A DNA stretch of 64,000 bases from JAWSVE01 sp050789445 (lineage in GTDB: Bacteria > Pseudomonadota > Gammaproteobacteria > Pseudomonadales > Cellvibrionaceae): contig JAILXR010000001.1 in NCBI GenBank assembly GCA_050789445.1, positions 1,116,001-1,180,000 of the forward strand, written 5' to 3'. The notes beneath the pieces are model-generated. The model had not been told where the DNA came from. It ran no database searches and saw nothing but the letters and a program-made list of their open reading frames with translations. Positions within the stretch are counted from its first letter, which is position 1; each line of letters starts with the position of its first letter. Shown in pieces: positions 15,903 to 23,645 of the stretch. The position numbers and the translations under genes are program-made.

Positions 15903-16315
15903 GCCATCACGAAACGCCAGAAACAACGATAGTCAATTCATTTAAAACTGATCTGAACCGTAGCTTCTCAAAAAGCACTGTACGCGAGGTAGAGGACGAT
16001 GATTCAGAAGAAAGTCGTGGCGTTTATACGATTGCTCGTGATGGCAGACCAAGCCGTGTTTGTATGTATCCAAAAAACCAAAGCGTCTATTCCTATCCAC
16101 TGTTTCATTTTTTGGATATTGAACTTAACGGCGGACATATTCTTATCCATACGGCAGTCGGAAAAATTCTGATTGAAGGACGCAATCTAGTACCACTATT
16201 TGAGGATCTGGATCGTGACAAGGTGCGGACTATTCGCACCTCAACAATGGATGAAAAAAAACATCAAAGCGGGATTTACATTGAGTCCATCACTATCACG
16301 CGTAATGAGGAATAA
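15899..16315 (+). CDS. Hypothetical protein coupled to the relaxase
   Basis: A 138-residue protein starting on the relaxase stop codon (ATGA, 4-base overlap), so it is translationally coupled. The region GGHILIHTAVGKILIEGRNL, followed by LFEDLDRDKVRTIRT, looks like a small beta-rich fold. No family is recognised. Its tight coupling suggests a relaxosome accessory role. Confidence 0.7.
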   Translation: MSHHETPETTIVNSFKTDLNRSFSKSTVREVEDDDSEESRGVYTIARDGRPSRVCMYPKNQSVYSYPLFHFLDIELNGGHILIHTAVGKILIEGRNLVPLFEDLDRDKVRTIRTSTMDEKKHQSGIYIESITITRNEE

Positions 16316-16318
16316 ACC

Positions 16319-16555
16319 ATGAATGATAACGTTGTTTCACACACAGACACCCATCGCCCACTACCCATGATTGATTTAGAGAATATGGATGATGAGGCAA
16401 TCAAAAAATTGATTGCCGATTCCTATAAATTATTGGATAGGCGCAAGCGCGAACGCGAAAAAGCCATCAAAGAACAGATTAAAGAACTCGCAGCAAGTGA
16501 AGGCATAAAAGTCTCGTTCCGTGAGCCAGTCGAGCGTAAGAAAAAAGGTTCGTGA
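16319..16555 (+). CDS. Short coiled-coil protein resembling an H-NS oligomerization domain
   Basis: A 78-residue protein, 3 bases after the previous gene. The middle, MDDEAIKKLIADSYKLL-DRRKREREKAIKEQIKEL, is a helical coiled coil, followed by AASEGIKVSF. This pattern resembles the N-terminal dimerization domain of H-NS-family proteins, but the C-terminal DNA-binding motif is absent. A truncated H-NS-like protein could act as an anti-silencing modulator. The resemblance is by eye only. Confidence 0.5.
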   Translation: MNDNVVSHTDTHRPLPMIDLENMDDEAIKKLIADSYKLLDRRKREREKAIKEQIKELAASEGIKVSFREPVERKKKGS

Positions 16556-16598
16556 ATCACACACGCTAACAACAATTTCGTTACGATGAGGTGGATTG

Positions 16599-16850
16599 AT
16601 GGAGAAAATACTTCTCGAAATCCTCAATGAATTAAAGGCACAAAATGTCGCCTCTAATGACTTGTGGAGTGCAAGCGATATAGCGCGTTACATGCGCCTG
16701 AGTACGTCCTCCATTCAGTCGCGGGTGATTTGTCGTAAGGACTTTCCACGCGCTGTACGCATCCCTACTGACTCAGGCATGGGAGGAAGGCGATGGTATG
16801 CCAAAGAGGTGCAAAACTGGGTATCCAAAAACCGTGAGCCGATACGTTAG
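16599..16850 (+). CDS. AlpA-like DNA-binding protein
   Basis: About 83 residues. The segment WSASDIARYMRLSTSSIQSRV, then FPRAVRIPTDSGMGGRRWYAKEVQNWV, is the winged HTH of AlpA/MerR-type small regulators found on phages and integrated elements, where AlpA activates excision. ATG 16599 follows GAGGTGG. It is the last gene of the operon, followed by a perfect 12-base hairpin. It is a candidate recombination directionality factor for the tyrosine recombinase at 18627-19601. Confidence 0.75.
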   Translation: MEKILLEILNELKAQNVASNDLWSASDIARYMRLSTSSIQSRVICRKDFPRAVRIPTDSGMGGRRWYAKEVQNWVSKNREPIR

Positions 16851-16874
16851 GCAGAGCTTTTAGCTCTGCCTAAC
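16846..16874. terminator. Bidirectional hairpin between convergent genes
   Basis: GTTAGGCAGAGC pairs with GCTCTGCCTAAC around TTTTA, a perfect 12-base stem that includes the stop of the AlpA-like gene. There is no strong T tract on either strand. It lies between convergent transcription units and probably ends both. Confidence 0.55.
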
Positions 16875-16882
16875 ACTCACAC

Positions 16883-17296
16883 TCATCCAAATAAATCCAT
16901 TTGGGCAGTGGGTTTACACAGTAAGGTGTCAGCGTAGAGCAGCACTGCCATATCATTGTAGATATGGTTATGTTTAAGGCTGAGGCTCATATAAAGATCA
17001 AGACAGCCATCTGAACTATCTACCTCGCCTTGGACTGTTCTTAGTTCACGCAACTGATGAACGTATTTTCGATAAATTTCCAGATCTTGCGCGAGTTCTT
17101 CAACATGTTGCGTTTTTATGTCACGAAGTTTTTGTGAGCGTTTTGGTTCTGCCATATTACCCGCTTTAGTGATGTCGTCAGCCATATAAGAGCGGTAATT
17201 CTCTTGTTTTACTTCTTCCATGATAGCGGCAGGGTTTAAAACCCTACCGCCAAGTTTGTAGTACCAAGGATGACCTGGGCTATAAGAATTTTCCAT
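16883..17296 (-). CDS. Hypothetical protein downstream of ardB
   Basis: A 137-residue mostly helical protein (ELAQDLEIYRKYVHQLRELR, KHNHIYNDMAVLLYADTLL) ending in AQMDLFG. No domain is recognised. It starts 11 bases after the ArdB stop and is co-transcribed with it. The C-terminal QMDLF-like sequence resembles a beta-clamp-binding peptide (QxxLF), but this could be chance. Confidence 0.6.
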   Translation of the reverse strand: MENSYSPGHPWYYKLGGRVLNPAAIMEEVKQENYRSYMADDITKAGNMAEPKRSQKLRDIKTQHVEELAQDLEIYRKYVHQLRELRTVQGEVDSSDGCLDLYMSLSLKHNHIYNDMAVLLYADTLLCKPTAQMDLFG

Positions 17297-17307
17297 GACG
17301 CTGCCCC

Positions 17308-17703
17308 CTAATCGATTGCCATAGTGATGATGCCTGCTTCTGGAAGATCCAGTGCATAATCACGGAGTTGATGATAAAGCTCTCCAAAAGGAGCGTTTTC
17401 ATATTTGAAGGACAGCAGGCTATAGACGTAAAGATTAACAATGATGCTGGCAGTTTCAGCGTCCATTTCTTCACAAAAGTAATTATCGGAATTCTCAAAG
17501 GTAACGGGATTGTCACTCTCAAACCCCATGTAAAACCCGCCATTAGATAAGCTATAAAATTCCCAATGTCCTCCGCTATATTCTTTGATGAATTGATCCG
17601 CCAGTGAATAAATCGCCATCTCGAAGTTGATAAAATGATTCCCGCAATATTTCGGTAGGATGCTGCTTCGTCCTTTAGTGATGCGTGTTTTAGTAATGTC
17701 CAT
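17308..17703 (-). CDS. ArdB/KlcA-family antirestriction protein
   Basis: A 131-residue protein matching the ArdB/KlcA family along its length. Diagnostic segments are LPKYCGNHFINFEMAIYS, YSGGHWEFYSLSNGGFYMGF and YHQLRDYALDLPEAGI. Members help incoming conjugative DNA escape type I restriction in the new host. The start is ATG 17703 with AAGGAA about 10 bases upstream; the frame stays open further upstream through a noncoding hairpin but without a start signal. It is transcribed with the 16883-17296 gene. Confidence 0.88.
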   Translation of the reverse strand: MDITKTRITKGRSSILPKYCGNHFINFEMAIYSLADQFIKEYSGGHWEFYSLSNGGFYMGFESDNPVTFENSDNYFCEEMDAETASIIVNLYVYSLLSFKYENAPFGELYHQLRDYALDLPEAGIITMAID

Positions 17704-17783
17704 GATGTGATTCCTTTTGTTGTTTTCTTGTGAGAATCGCAGCGCGAGGACAGACATAAAAAAACGCACCGCAGGGCGCGACA

Positions 17784-17853
17784 GCAACCAAGGGAAACTG
17801 TAAAAACGGAGGGATTCCCGCAAGCGGGAAACCGTTTTTATGGTTGCTTTTTT
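17784..17853 (+). terminator. Three-tier hairpin followed by T tract
   Basis: GCAACCA (17784) pairs with TGGTTGC (17841), AAAAACGG (17802) with CCGTTTTT (17832), and TTCCCGC (17815) with GCGGGAA (17824). The structure ends in TTTTTT on the plus strand. It looks like a strong terminator or the 3' end of a structured RNA. Confidence 0.55.
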
Positions 17854-17917
17854 GTTGGCTGGCCGCATTCATCACAACAAAGAAAACAGCACAAGGAATG
17901 GCAGTGAGGGGAAATGA

Positions 17918-17985
17918 ACTCGCCAAATGGCGAGTAAGCCTCTAAGAGAGGCAGGGGCTCATTGCCGCCCCTCTGAGCTATGCTC
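17918..17985 (+). ncRNA. Candidate structured RNA: four consecutive stems
   Basis: ACTCGCCA-AA-TGGCGAGT, GCCTCT-AAG-AGAGGC, AGGGGC-N8-GCCCCT and GAGC-TAT-GCTC follow one another with almost no spacers. A terminator at 18158-18187 lies downstream on the plus strand. The spacing is unlikely by chance, but transcription is unproven and an oriT or protein-binding array is equally possible. Confidence 0.35.
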
Positions 17986-18157
17986 ATTCACCTGCTAGGA
18001 TACTTTGGAACGATGGTGTGGAAAGGAGGAGTAGAAAAGCTTGCTGGCGATGGCGGTGATGTCGTTTTTTGTGGATTGCAAATCAATAATGAGTAATATG
18101 ATGAGGCAGTACAGGCGGGGACGCCGATGGCTGTGAACGGTGGTAAAACACTTTGAT

Positions 18158-18187
18158 GCCCTGTCTCTTACGTGACAGGGCATTTTT
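18158..18187 (+). terminator. Rho-independent terminator on the plus strand
   Basis: GCCCTGTC-N8-GACAGGGC followed by ATTTTTAG is a textbook plus-strand terminator. No plus-strand protein gene lies within 1.3 kb upstream, which points to a noncoding transcript. Confidence 0.7.
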
Positions 18188-18189
18188 AG

Positions 18190-18627
18190 TTAACGAGGTG
18201 GAATATAAAATCTGCGTTTGTCTGCTTCGGTTAACAGCAAATCATAATATTCACAGGCACGTTCAAGGACGGTTTTTTTCTGCAAGCAAGAAGCCCGAAT
18301 AATCATATTTCCGACAATGTTCATACGTTCCTCACGATGCGCTGTGTAGTTAAACCGTGATTCTCCCTCAACAAACGATCCAAAGCACAGCCACAGAAAA
18401 AACACGATATTGTCAGGCAGATTTTCAGGATGAAGATCATAGCCAGAATATTCGCGTAAGGTTTTTTCAAGATAAATGAGCAGGTCAGCATTGGGGTACT
18501 GGAAGGTAATATTACCTTCCGTTAATTTGCGCCGTGCATTGTCGAGTTGCGCGGAGGCATGTTTCACTTCCTCGCGCATCCTGTCAATTTCGGCGCGTGA
18601 CAATTGTTGATGTTCCCAGAACTCCAT
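18190..18627 (-). CDS. Hypothetical protein coupled to the integrase
   Basis: A 145-residue helical protein (RAEIDRMREEVKHASAQLD, NADLLIYLEKTLREYSGYDL) with no recognised domain. It starts on the last base of the integrase stop (TAATG), so it is translated from the integrase message. The coupling suggests a role in recombination or its control. Confidence 0.65.
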   Translation of the reverse strand: MEFWEHQQLSRAEIDRMREEVKHASAQLDNARRKLTEGNITFQYPNADLLIYLEKTLREYSGYDLHPENLPDNIVFFLWLCFGSFVEGESRFNYTAHREERMNIVGNMIIRASCLQKKTVLERACEYYDLLLTEADKRRFYIPPR

Positions 18628-19601
18628 TACCCTAACCTCCCTGCAATTTCTTCGGCAGTGGCGTTATAGTAAATCATCAGCGAACGAGGATCACGATGTC
18701 CAACCATACGCGCTAGGTCTAGCACGTCCAACTTTCTGGCAAGTCTGGTAAGGGCTTCATGGCGTGTGTCGTGGAAGGTCAAGCCTTTGATCCCTGCAAT
18801 GGATAAACAGCGACGAAAAATAGTACCACTGGAAGCCTGATTGCTGTTAAACACTTTGCCATTGTGATGCTTAGGTAAAAGCTCAAGCAGTCTAATGGCT
18901 TCATTGGAGAGTGGTACATCGCGTTTTGTGCCGTTCTTGGTTTCTAGCAAGCGTACAAATTTCTTATCCAGAAAAACATCCTCCCATGTAAGCCCCCATA
19001 TCTCGCCTTGCCTCATAGCGGTTTCTAGTGCAAACAAAAAAGCGATGGCAAGGATATGACGGGTAGTCGTAACCGACTGCCCGTCATATCCTAACGCATC
19101 CAGAATGCGCTCAATTTCTTTATCACTGATACGGCGATCTCTGGGCTGAGGGTTCTTGGGTCTTCTAATACCTCGAATGGGGTTGGTGGTCGTCCAATTC
19201 CAACGTATGGCTTGCTCAAAGACAGCACTAAACAAATTGAGGTCACGGTTTACCGAGCTAGGCTTAATCTTAGTGAGTGAGCTTTGTATCCACTCATCAA
19301 AGTGATGCTGTTTTAACTCAATGAGTAAAATCCCTGACAGGGATGAGCGCAGGAATTTATTTAAGCGGTTATGTTCGTTCTTGTGGCTTTTCTTGGTGGG
19401 GGAAATTTCATCACGGTAGCGGGTTAAGGTATCACCAAGGGTTTTACCTTGTACCACACCGTCTTGTGAGAGCTGGGGTTCTATATCGGCAATCCATGCC
19501 ATTGCCTGTACCTTGCTGTCAAAGGTCTTGGATTTGTACTGCCCCTGTTTTCTGACTTCTGCCAGATAGCGTTTGTTTTTGAGCTTGCGAAGACTTGCCA
19601 T
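18627..19601 (-). CDS. Tyrosine recombinase/integrase of the island
   Basis: A 324-residue site-specific integrase. The N-terminal 60 residues form an arm-binding-like region (RKLKNKRYLAEVRKQGQYKSKTF). A core-binding SAM-like domain spans about 65-160, and the catalytic domain about 175-320 has TAMRQGEIWGL (first Arg), FHDTRHEALTR (HxxR), MVGHRDPRS (second His) and IYYNAT (nucleophilic Tyr). Phage-family integrases of this type use tRNA 3' ends, and this one lies 165 bases from tRNA-Leu with nothing between, which supports its role in integration there. The gene is complete and appears intact. Confidence 0.95.
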   Translation of the reverse strand: MASLRKLKNKRYLAEVRKQGQYKSKTFDSKVQAMAWIADIEPQLSQDGVVQGKTLGDTLTRYRDEISPTKKSHKNEHNRLNKFLRSSLSGILLIELKQHHFDEWIQSSLTKIKPSSVNRDLNLFSAVFEQAIRWNWTTTNPIRGIRRPKNPQPRDRRISDKEIERILDALGYDGQSVTTTRHILAIAFLFALETAMRQGEIWGLTWEDVFLDKKFVRLLETKNGTKRDVPLSNEAIRLLELLPKHHNGKVFNSNQASSGTIFRRCLSIAGIKGLTFHDTRHEALTRLARKLDVLDLARMVGHRDPRSLMIYYNATAEEIAGRLG

Positions 19602-19765
19602 AATGGATGCCTCGTTCGTATTTCATTCGTAATCTGTTCGTAAAATCACGCGAAATGTGGCGGGTTATGGCTGTATATATACAGAAACAAGCCCTAGCGA
19701 AGCAACGCTAAGTTATTGATTGATAAGATAAAGTTGAATCTAGCCTGATGTGGCAGAAGTATAAG

Positions 19766-19790
19766 TGGTGCCCGGGGCCGGACTTGAACC
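19766..19790. other. Probable right attachment site in the tRNA-Leu 3' end
   Basis: Island DNA ends at the CCA end of an intact tRNA-Leu, so the core att sequence is expected inside its 3' part. The matching direct repeat should lie at the left end, outside the window; I found no second copy in the island portion shown, so the exact limits are inferred. Confidence 0.35.
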
Positions 19791-19852
19791 GGCACAGCCT
19801 AAAGGCCGGGAGATTTTAAGTCTCCTGTGTCTACCAATTCCACCACCCGGGC
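19766..19852 (-). tRNA. tRNA-Leu(UAA)
   Basis: An 87-base gene including an encoded CCA. The acceptor stem GCCCGGG pairs with CCCGGGC, the anticodon loop reads CTTAAAA with anticodon TAA, a class II long variable arm is present, and GGTTCAAGTCC forms the T arm. It is downstream of tRNA-Cys in the same direction, matching the E. coli cysT-leuZ order. It is the island's integration target. Confidence 0.95.
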
Positions 19853-19941
19853 ATTGGGTGAGGAGAGGCCGAAGCCTGCTTTTTCTACTTATTACACTTT
19901 TCTAGATTTGACCTGTGTCAGATCTGTATGCGAAACAAATT

Positions 19942-20015
19942 TGGAGGCTAGGGTCGGAATCGAACCGGCGTACACGGAGTTGCAGTCCGCTGCATGACCA
20001 CTCTGCCACCTAGCC
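19942..20015 (-). tRNA. tRNA-Cys(GCA)
   Basis: A 74-base gene with encoded CCA. GGCTAGG pairs with CCTAGCC, the anticodon loop is CTGCAAC with GCA, and GGTTCGATTCC forms the T arm. It is the first tRNA of the two-gene unit. The tRNA-Gly that precedes it in E. coli (glyW) is absent here. Confidence 0.95.
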
Positions 20016-20090
20016 CTTTCTTTTGCTTGACGCCCTGAATCAAGAACTTCAATTCAAGTACTTAGTCATCACACTCTGAAAGAGCGCGGC

Positions 20091-20119
20091 ATTTTATCGA
20101 AACTAATAGGAAATGCCTA
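20091..20119 (-). promoter_or_regulatory. Putative promoter of the tRNA-Cys/tRNA-Leu unit
   Basis: Minus strand TAGGCA and TAAAAT are separated by 17 bases and followed by a GC-rich discriminator (GCCGCGC), the pattern of stringently controlled stable-RNA promoters. It lies about 75 bases upstream of tRNA-Cys. The -35 matches four of six consensus positions. Confidence 0.5.
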
Positions 20120-20253
20120 GACTTATTATGTATTTATGGAATATATCTTTTTAATTCTTTGCGCTCAAGAATCTTAAATTATTTTTGTGTTCATTATATT
20201 GAGCACTGATAATAATTTCAGTCTCTACGACTACCAAAAAACAAACAGTTAGG

Positions 20254-20826
20254 TCACTTTTCAAGCGAATCATCAACAGGTGCCATTAAAACAGGCCATG
20301 CTGCTTTAATGTACAACAGCATGGACCACAAGGTTAGAAACGCGGCAGCATACAACAAAATATACCCAACTATAGTAAAAAATGATCCGCTAACCGGTTC
20401 GAACGCAAGTAAAACTATGACCGCAGCCATCTGAACGGTTGTCTTCACCTTACCAAGATACGAAACAGCAACAGACGCCCTCTTCCCTAGCTCTGCCATC
20501 CACTCCCTCAGTGCTGATATCACTATCTCCCGCCCTACGATGACAACAGCAGGAACAGCAAACCAAGGCGACGCATGAAGCTCTACCAATAGCACCAAGG
20601 CAACAACGACCATTAGCTTATCAGCTACCGGATCTAAAAAGGCACCAAAGGGAGTGGCTTGATCGTATTTACGAGCAACATAACCATCCAGCCAATCGGT
20701 TATCGCTGCAACACTAAAAATTATTGAGCCGACAAGATAATGCCATTTAAAAGGCGTGTAAAAAACAATGACCAGTAAAGGAATGAAAGCAATGCGCAGC
20801 AAAGTGAGCTGGTTAGCAAGTGTCAC
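20254..20826 (-). CDS. pgsA: CDP-diacylglycerol-glycerol-3-phosphate 3-phosphatidyltransferase
   Basis: About 190 residues. It makes phosphatidylglycerol phosphate, the committed step to phosphatidylglycerol and cardiolipin, in the inner membrane. The CDP-alcohol phosphotransferase signature is DWLDGYVARKYDQATPFGAFLDPVADK, with its four aspartates (DG..AR..G...D...D). Four to six membrane helices are visible. GTG at 20826 fits the family start (NQLTLLRIAFIP) and has AGGAGA upstream; another GTG at 20859 would add 11 residues. It lies between uvrC and the tRNA pair, the E. coli order. Confidence 0.95.
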   Translation of the reverse strand: MTLANQLTLLRIAFIPLLVIVFYTPFKWHYLVGSIIFSVAAITDWLDGYVARKYDQATPFGAFLDPVADKLMVVVALVLLVELHASPWFAVPAVVIVGREIVISALREWMAELGKRASVAVSYLGKVKTTVQMAAVIVLLAFEPVSGSFFTIVGYILLYAAAFLTLWSMLLYIKAAWPVLMAPVDDSLEK

Positions 20827-20924
20827 AGTAAAACATCTCCTGAGAAATCCATAGGACACAGAGCTTAACCCATGGCGTAAAGGATTTTGAATTATCTTTC
20901 AAAAAAATACAGGGGTGCAAACTA

Positions 20925-22760
20925 CTAGCTGTGCAAGGCGCTGTAAATATCTTCAGCGATCTTTTTACTAATATTTTGCACTTTTGACAATTCTTCAATG
21001 CTAGCTTTTTTTACTTCTTGCAATCCACCAAAATGTCTTAGTAATTCTCGTCGCCTCTTCGCACCAACACCAGGGATATCTTCAAGTGTCGATGTTCTTC
21101 GCTTTTTATCACGTCTGTTTTTGTGCCCAGTGATTGCGAATCGATGTGCCTCATCGCGTATTGATTGAATTAAGTGTAATGCTGGAGAATCGCTATCTAT
21201 ATTTTTAACGTTACCGATGTCATCTAAGAATAAAGTTTCGAACCCTGCTTTTCTTGTTGATCCTTTCGCAACACCTAATAACCTAACGCCATCAATTCCC
21301 AATTCTTGCATGACTTCTTTTGCTTTGTTTAACTGCCCCTTTCCGCCATCAATCAATAAAATATCAGGAAGAACGCCTTCGCCTTTTTGTAGGCGGGTAT
21401 AGCGTCGAGTGATCGCTTGATTCATCGCTGCATAATCATCACCACCGGTAATGCCTTCAATATTAAATCGACGATAATCCGAGCTCACAGCTCCGTTAAG
21501 ATCAAAAACAACACATGAGGCGACGGTTAATTCGCCACTGCTATGGCTGATATCAAAACATTCTAGTCGTTTAGGTAACTCATCAAACTCTAAAGCTTCT
21601 TGTAACGCCTCATACCTCCTCAACATACTCTCTTGGCTTTGACTGTGAGAAATCAAATTTTCTTGAGCTGCTCTTTGCGCAAGATCAAGCCACTTCTGTC
21701 GCTGGCTCCTCACTTGATGAATGATGTTAACTTGTTTTGTCCGCTGTTGTTTTAGTGCTTTTTGAATTAATTCTGAATCAGGGATCCTGTGGCTCGTAAT
21801 TATAAACGGTGGAATTTCTCGAGTCTTCGATCCCAAATAAAATTGCGGTAGAAATGCGGCTAAAAATTCGTTATCGTTTTGATCCAACTTCTCTTCGTAA
21901 AAATAACTTTTACTACCCAAAATTCGCCCCTGCCTAACATACAATACATGCGCACAAATATTATCATTCTGCCTTGCAACAGCAATGACATCTAACTCGC
22001 CATTGTCTCTCTCTGCAATTTGTGTTGATTGAACACTGCGAAGATAACTAATTTGGTCACGCAGCTGAGCAGCCTCTTCAAATAATAAGCTTTCAGCAGC
22101 ATCTTCCATTTTCCCAGCTAATTCTTTCGTTAATTGATTACTTTCTCCATTTAAAAACATAGTCGTATGTCGAACATCTTCTGCATACTCACCTTCAGAA
22201 ATGTAACCGACACAAGGAGCTTTACAGCGATTTATTTGAAATTGTAAACACGGCCGACTTCTGTTTTTAAAAATGCTGTCTTCACATTGCCTAACGCGAA
22301 ATGTTTTTTGCAAAAAACTTAAACTTTCTCTCACTGCTCCAACACTAGGGTAAGGGCCAAAATATTGACCTTTTCTTTTTTTCGATCCGCGATGCAAACC
22401 AATTCTAGAATACGATTCATGATCGCTTAAAAAAATATAAGGATATGATTTGTCATCTCGCAATAAAATATTATACGGAGGTCTTTGAGACTTAATTAGG
22501 TTCTGCTCTAGGATTAGCGCTTCCATTTCACTTTGAGTCACGGTGACTTGGATGTTTGCAATCTTACTAACGAGCGATTTTGTTTTTGGTGCTAAACCTG
22601 AATGATGAAAATAACTCGACACACGGTTTTTGAGGTTTTTAGCTTTCCCCACATACAAGATTTTCCCCTTCTCGTTGTACATCTGATAAATACCCGGTTC
22701 ACGAGTAAGTGATGACAAGAAGGTTTTACTGTCAAAATTTGAAATTAGTTGCTGAGACAT
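20925..22760 (-). CDS. uvrC: Excinuclease ABC subunit C
   Basis: About 611 residues, normal for the family. UvrC makes both incisions around a lesion in nucleotide excision repair after UvrA/UvrB loading. A GIY-YIG nuclease domain lies near residues 12-95 (EPGIYQMYNEKGKILYVGKA). A UVR motif that contacts UvrB is near 200-235, and the RNase H-like 5'-incision domain contains CFDISHSSGE and LLIDGGKGQL. A tandem HhH DNA-binding region is at the C-terminus (LEDIPGVGAKRRRELLRHFG). ATG 22760 gives the family start (MSQQL); an in-frame GTG lies at 22784. Confidence 0.97.
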   Translation of the reverse strand: MSQQLISNFDSKTFLSSLTREPGIYQMYNEKGKILYVGKAKNLKNRVSSYFHHSGLAPKTKSLVSKIANIQVTVTQSEMEALILEQNLIKSQRPPYNILLRDDKSYPYIFLSDHESYSRIGLHRGSKKRKGQYFGPYPSVGAVRESLSFLQKTFRVRQCEDSIFKNRSRPCLQFQINRCKAPCVGYISEGEYAEDVRHTTMFLNGESNQLTKELAGKMEDAAESLLFEEAAQLRDQISYLRSVQSTQIAERDNGELDVIAVARQNDNICAHVLYVRQGRILGSKSYFYEEKLDQNDNEFLAAFLPQFYLGSKTREIPPFIITSHRIPDSELIQKALKQQRTKQVNIIHQVRSQRQKWLDLAQRAAQENLISHSQSQESMLRRYEALQEALEFDELPKRLECFDISHSSGELTVASCVVFDLNGAVSSDYRRFNIEGITGGDDYAAMNQAITRRYTRLQKGEGVLPDILLIDGGKGQLNKAKEVMQELGIDGVRLLGVAKGSTRKAGFETLFLDDIGNVKNIDSDSPALHLIQSIRDEAHRFAITGHKNRRDKKRRTSTLEDIPGVGAKRRRELLRHFGGLQEVKKASIEELSKVQNISKKIAEDIYSALHS

Positions 22761-22949
22761 AAGTAAAGTATTTCGAGGATGCACATTTCATTTTCGAGAC
22801 GCCCAACATAATACCATCACGCAAGAACCACTGTCCTCTAACTATTATAAATAATCGATGATCAAACCAGCTGTACGAAAGGTATTATTTTATTACAGGA
22901 CAAGAAAATAGATGCAATTTACTAATGAGGAGCAATTTAATGAAGAGCT

Positions 22950-22970
22950 CGCCAACCTGTCATGTTGGCG
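22950..22970. other. Small hairpin between gacA/uvrY and uvrC
   Basis: CGCCAAC-N7-GTTGGCG forms a 7-base stem downstream of the regulator stop. No T tract follows on the minus strand, so it is more likely an attenuator or RNA-processing element than a full terminator. Confidence 0.35.
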
Positions 22971-22991
22971 GCCATGTGAGAAGAATAAAAT

Positions 22992-23645
22992 TTAGATAGG
23001 CTCTAATTCCAAAACATTATGACGAACGGCAAGCAATGCTAATTCCACATCGCTATTAATTTTTAGCTTATCAAATATTCTGTATCGATAACTATTCACT
23101 GTTTTAGGACTCACACAAAAAGTATTTGCGATTTCTTGGACTTTCTGTCCATTTGCAATCAAAACAGCTGTCTGCAATTCACGTTCAGACAAAGATTCGA
23201 ATGGCGTTGCTCCGCCTTGCTTCGCTCCAAAATTTTTAAGTGCGACTTGCTGAGCAACATCGTTGCTCATGAAAGGAACACCTTTGCAAACACTGTTAAT
23301 CGCCGCAATCATTTCTTCAAGTGGAGCGCCCTTGGTGATGTAACCCATTGCACCCGCTTTCATTAAGCGCTCAGGGTATAAATCGTCATTACATGCTGTT
23401 ACGGCAATAATACGGATACTAGGGTCAATAGTGAGTATTTTTTTTGTCGCTTCTAATCCGCCCATACCTGGCATTTTTACATCCATAAGAACCACAGAAG
23501 GAGGTGACTGACGGACAGCGCGAATAGCCTCCTCACCACTTTTGGCCTGACCGACAACATCATACTCCGCAACATCTTGAAGCATGCGGGAAATCCCCAT
23601 TCTCACAAGATCGTGGTCGTCGACGACTAAAATTGTAGTTTGCAT
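22992..23645 (-). CDS. uvrY: GacA/UvrY-family response regulator
   Basis: A 217-residue NarL/FixJ-type regulator. The receiver domain (1-120) has the acidic pair VVDDHD, phospho-acceptor Asp in VLMDVKMPGMGG, and the Thr and Lys switch residues (AVTACND, ITKGAP). The C-terminal LuxR-type HTH (about 150-210) reads LSERELQTAVLIANGQKVQEIA and SPKTVNSYRYRIFDKL. It is the partner of the BarA/GacS kinase and activates small RNAs that titrate CsrA/RsmA. Its place directly upstream of uvrC is conserved in gammaproteobacteria and supports orthology. Confidence 0.95.
   Translation of the reverse strand: MQTTILVVDDHDLVRMGISRMLQDVAEYDVVGQAKSGEEAIRAVRQSPPSVVLMDVKMPGMGGLEATKKILTIDPSIRIIAVTACNDDLYPERLMKAGAMGYITKGAPLEEMIAAINSVCKGVPFMSNDVAQQVALKNFGAKQGGATPFESLSERELQTAVLIANGQKVQEIANTFCVSPKTVNSYRYRIFDKLKINSDVELALLAVRHNVLELEPI

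Larger units (their letters stand above)
17704..18189. other. Hairpin-rich noncoding region of the island
   Basis: About 490 bases with no supported protein gene but dense structure. It holds a three-tier hairpin at 17784-17853, a chain of stems at 17918-17985 (8, 6, 6 and 4 base pairs) and a terminator at 18158-18187. This is the most structured noncoding DNA in the island. Candidate roles are a plus-strand regulatory RNA, the 5' leader of ardB, or an origin of transfer. Confidence 0.6.
1..19765. mobile_element. Mobilizable genomic island inserted at tRNA-Leu (right part)
   Basis: This stretch ends directly at the 3' CCA end of tRNA-Leu(UAA), and the nearest protein gene is a tyrosine recombinase, the classic layout of a tRNA-integrated island. 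Inside are a MobF relaxase, a TraD/VirD4-like ATPase, an excisionase-like HTH, ArdB antirestriction, HigBA, DnaJ/RadC and a type IIL-like methyltransferase; no core gene interrupts them. The left end and the second att repeat are not in the window. No VirB-like channel genes are visible, so I infer an integrative mobilizable element, or the end of a larger ICE. Confidence 0.85.

Noticed and set aside
17690..17926. Minus-strand frame upstream of ardB
   Set aside because: Composition unlike protein, crosses the hairpin block, no ribosome-binding site.
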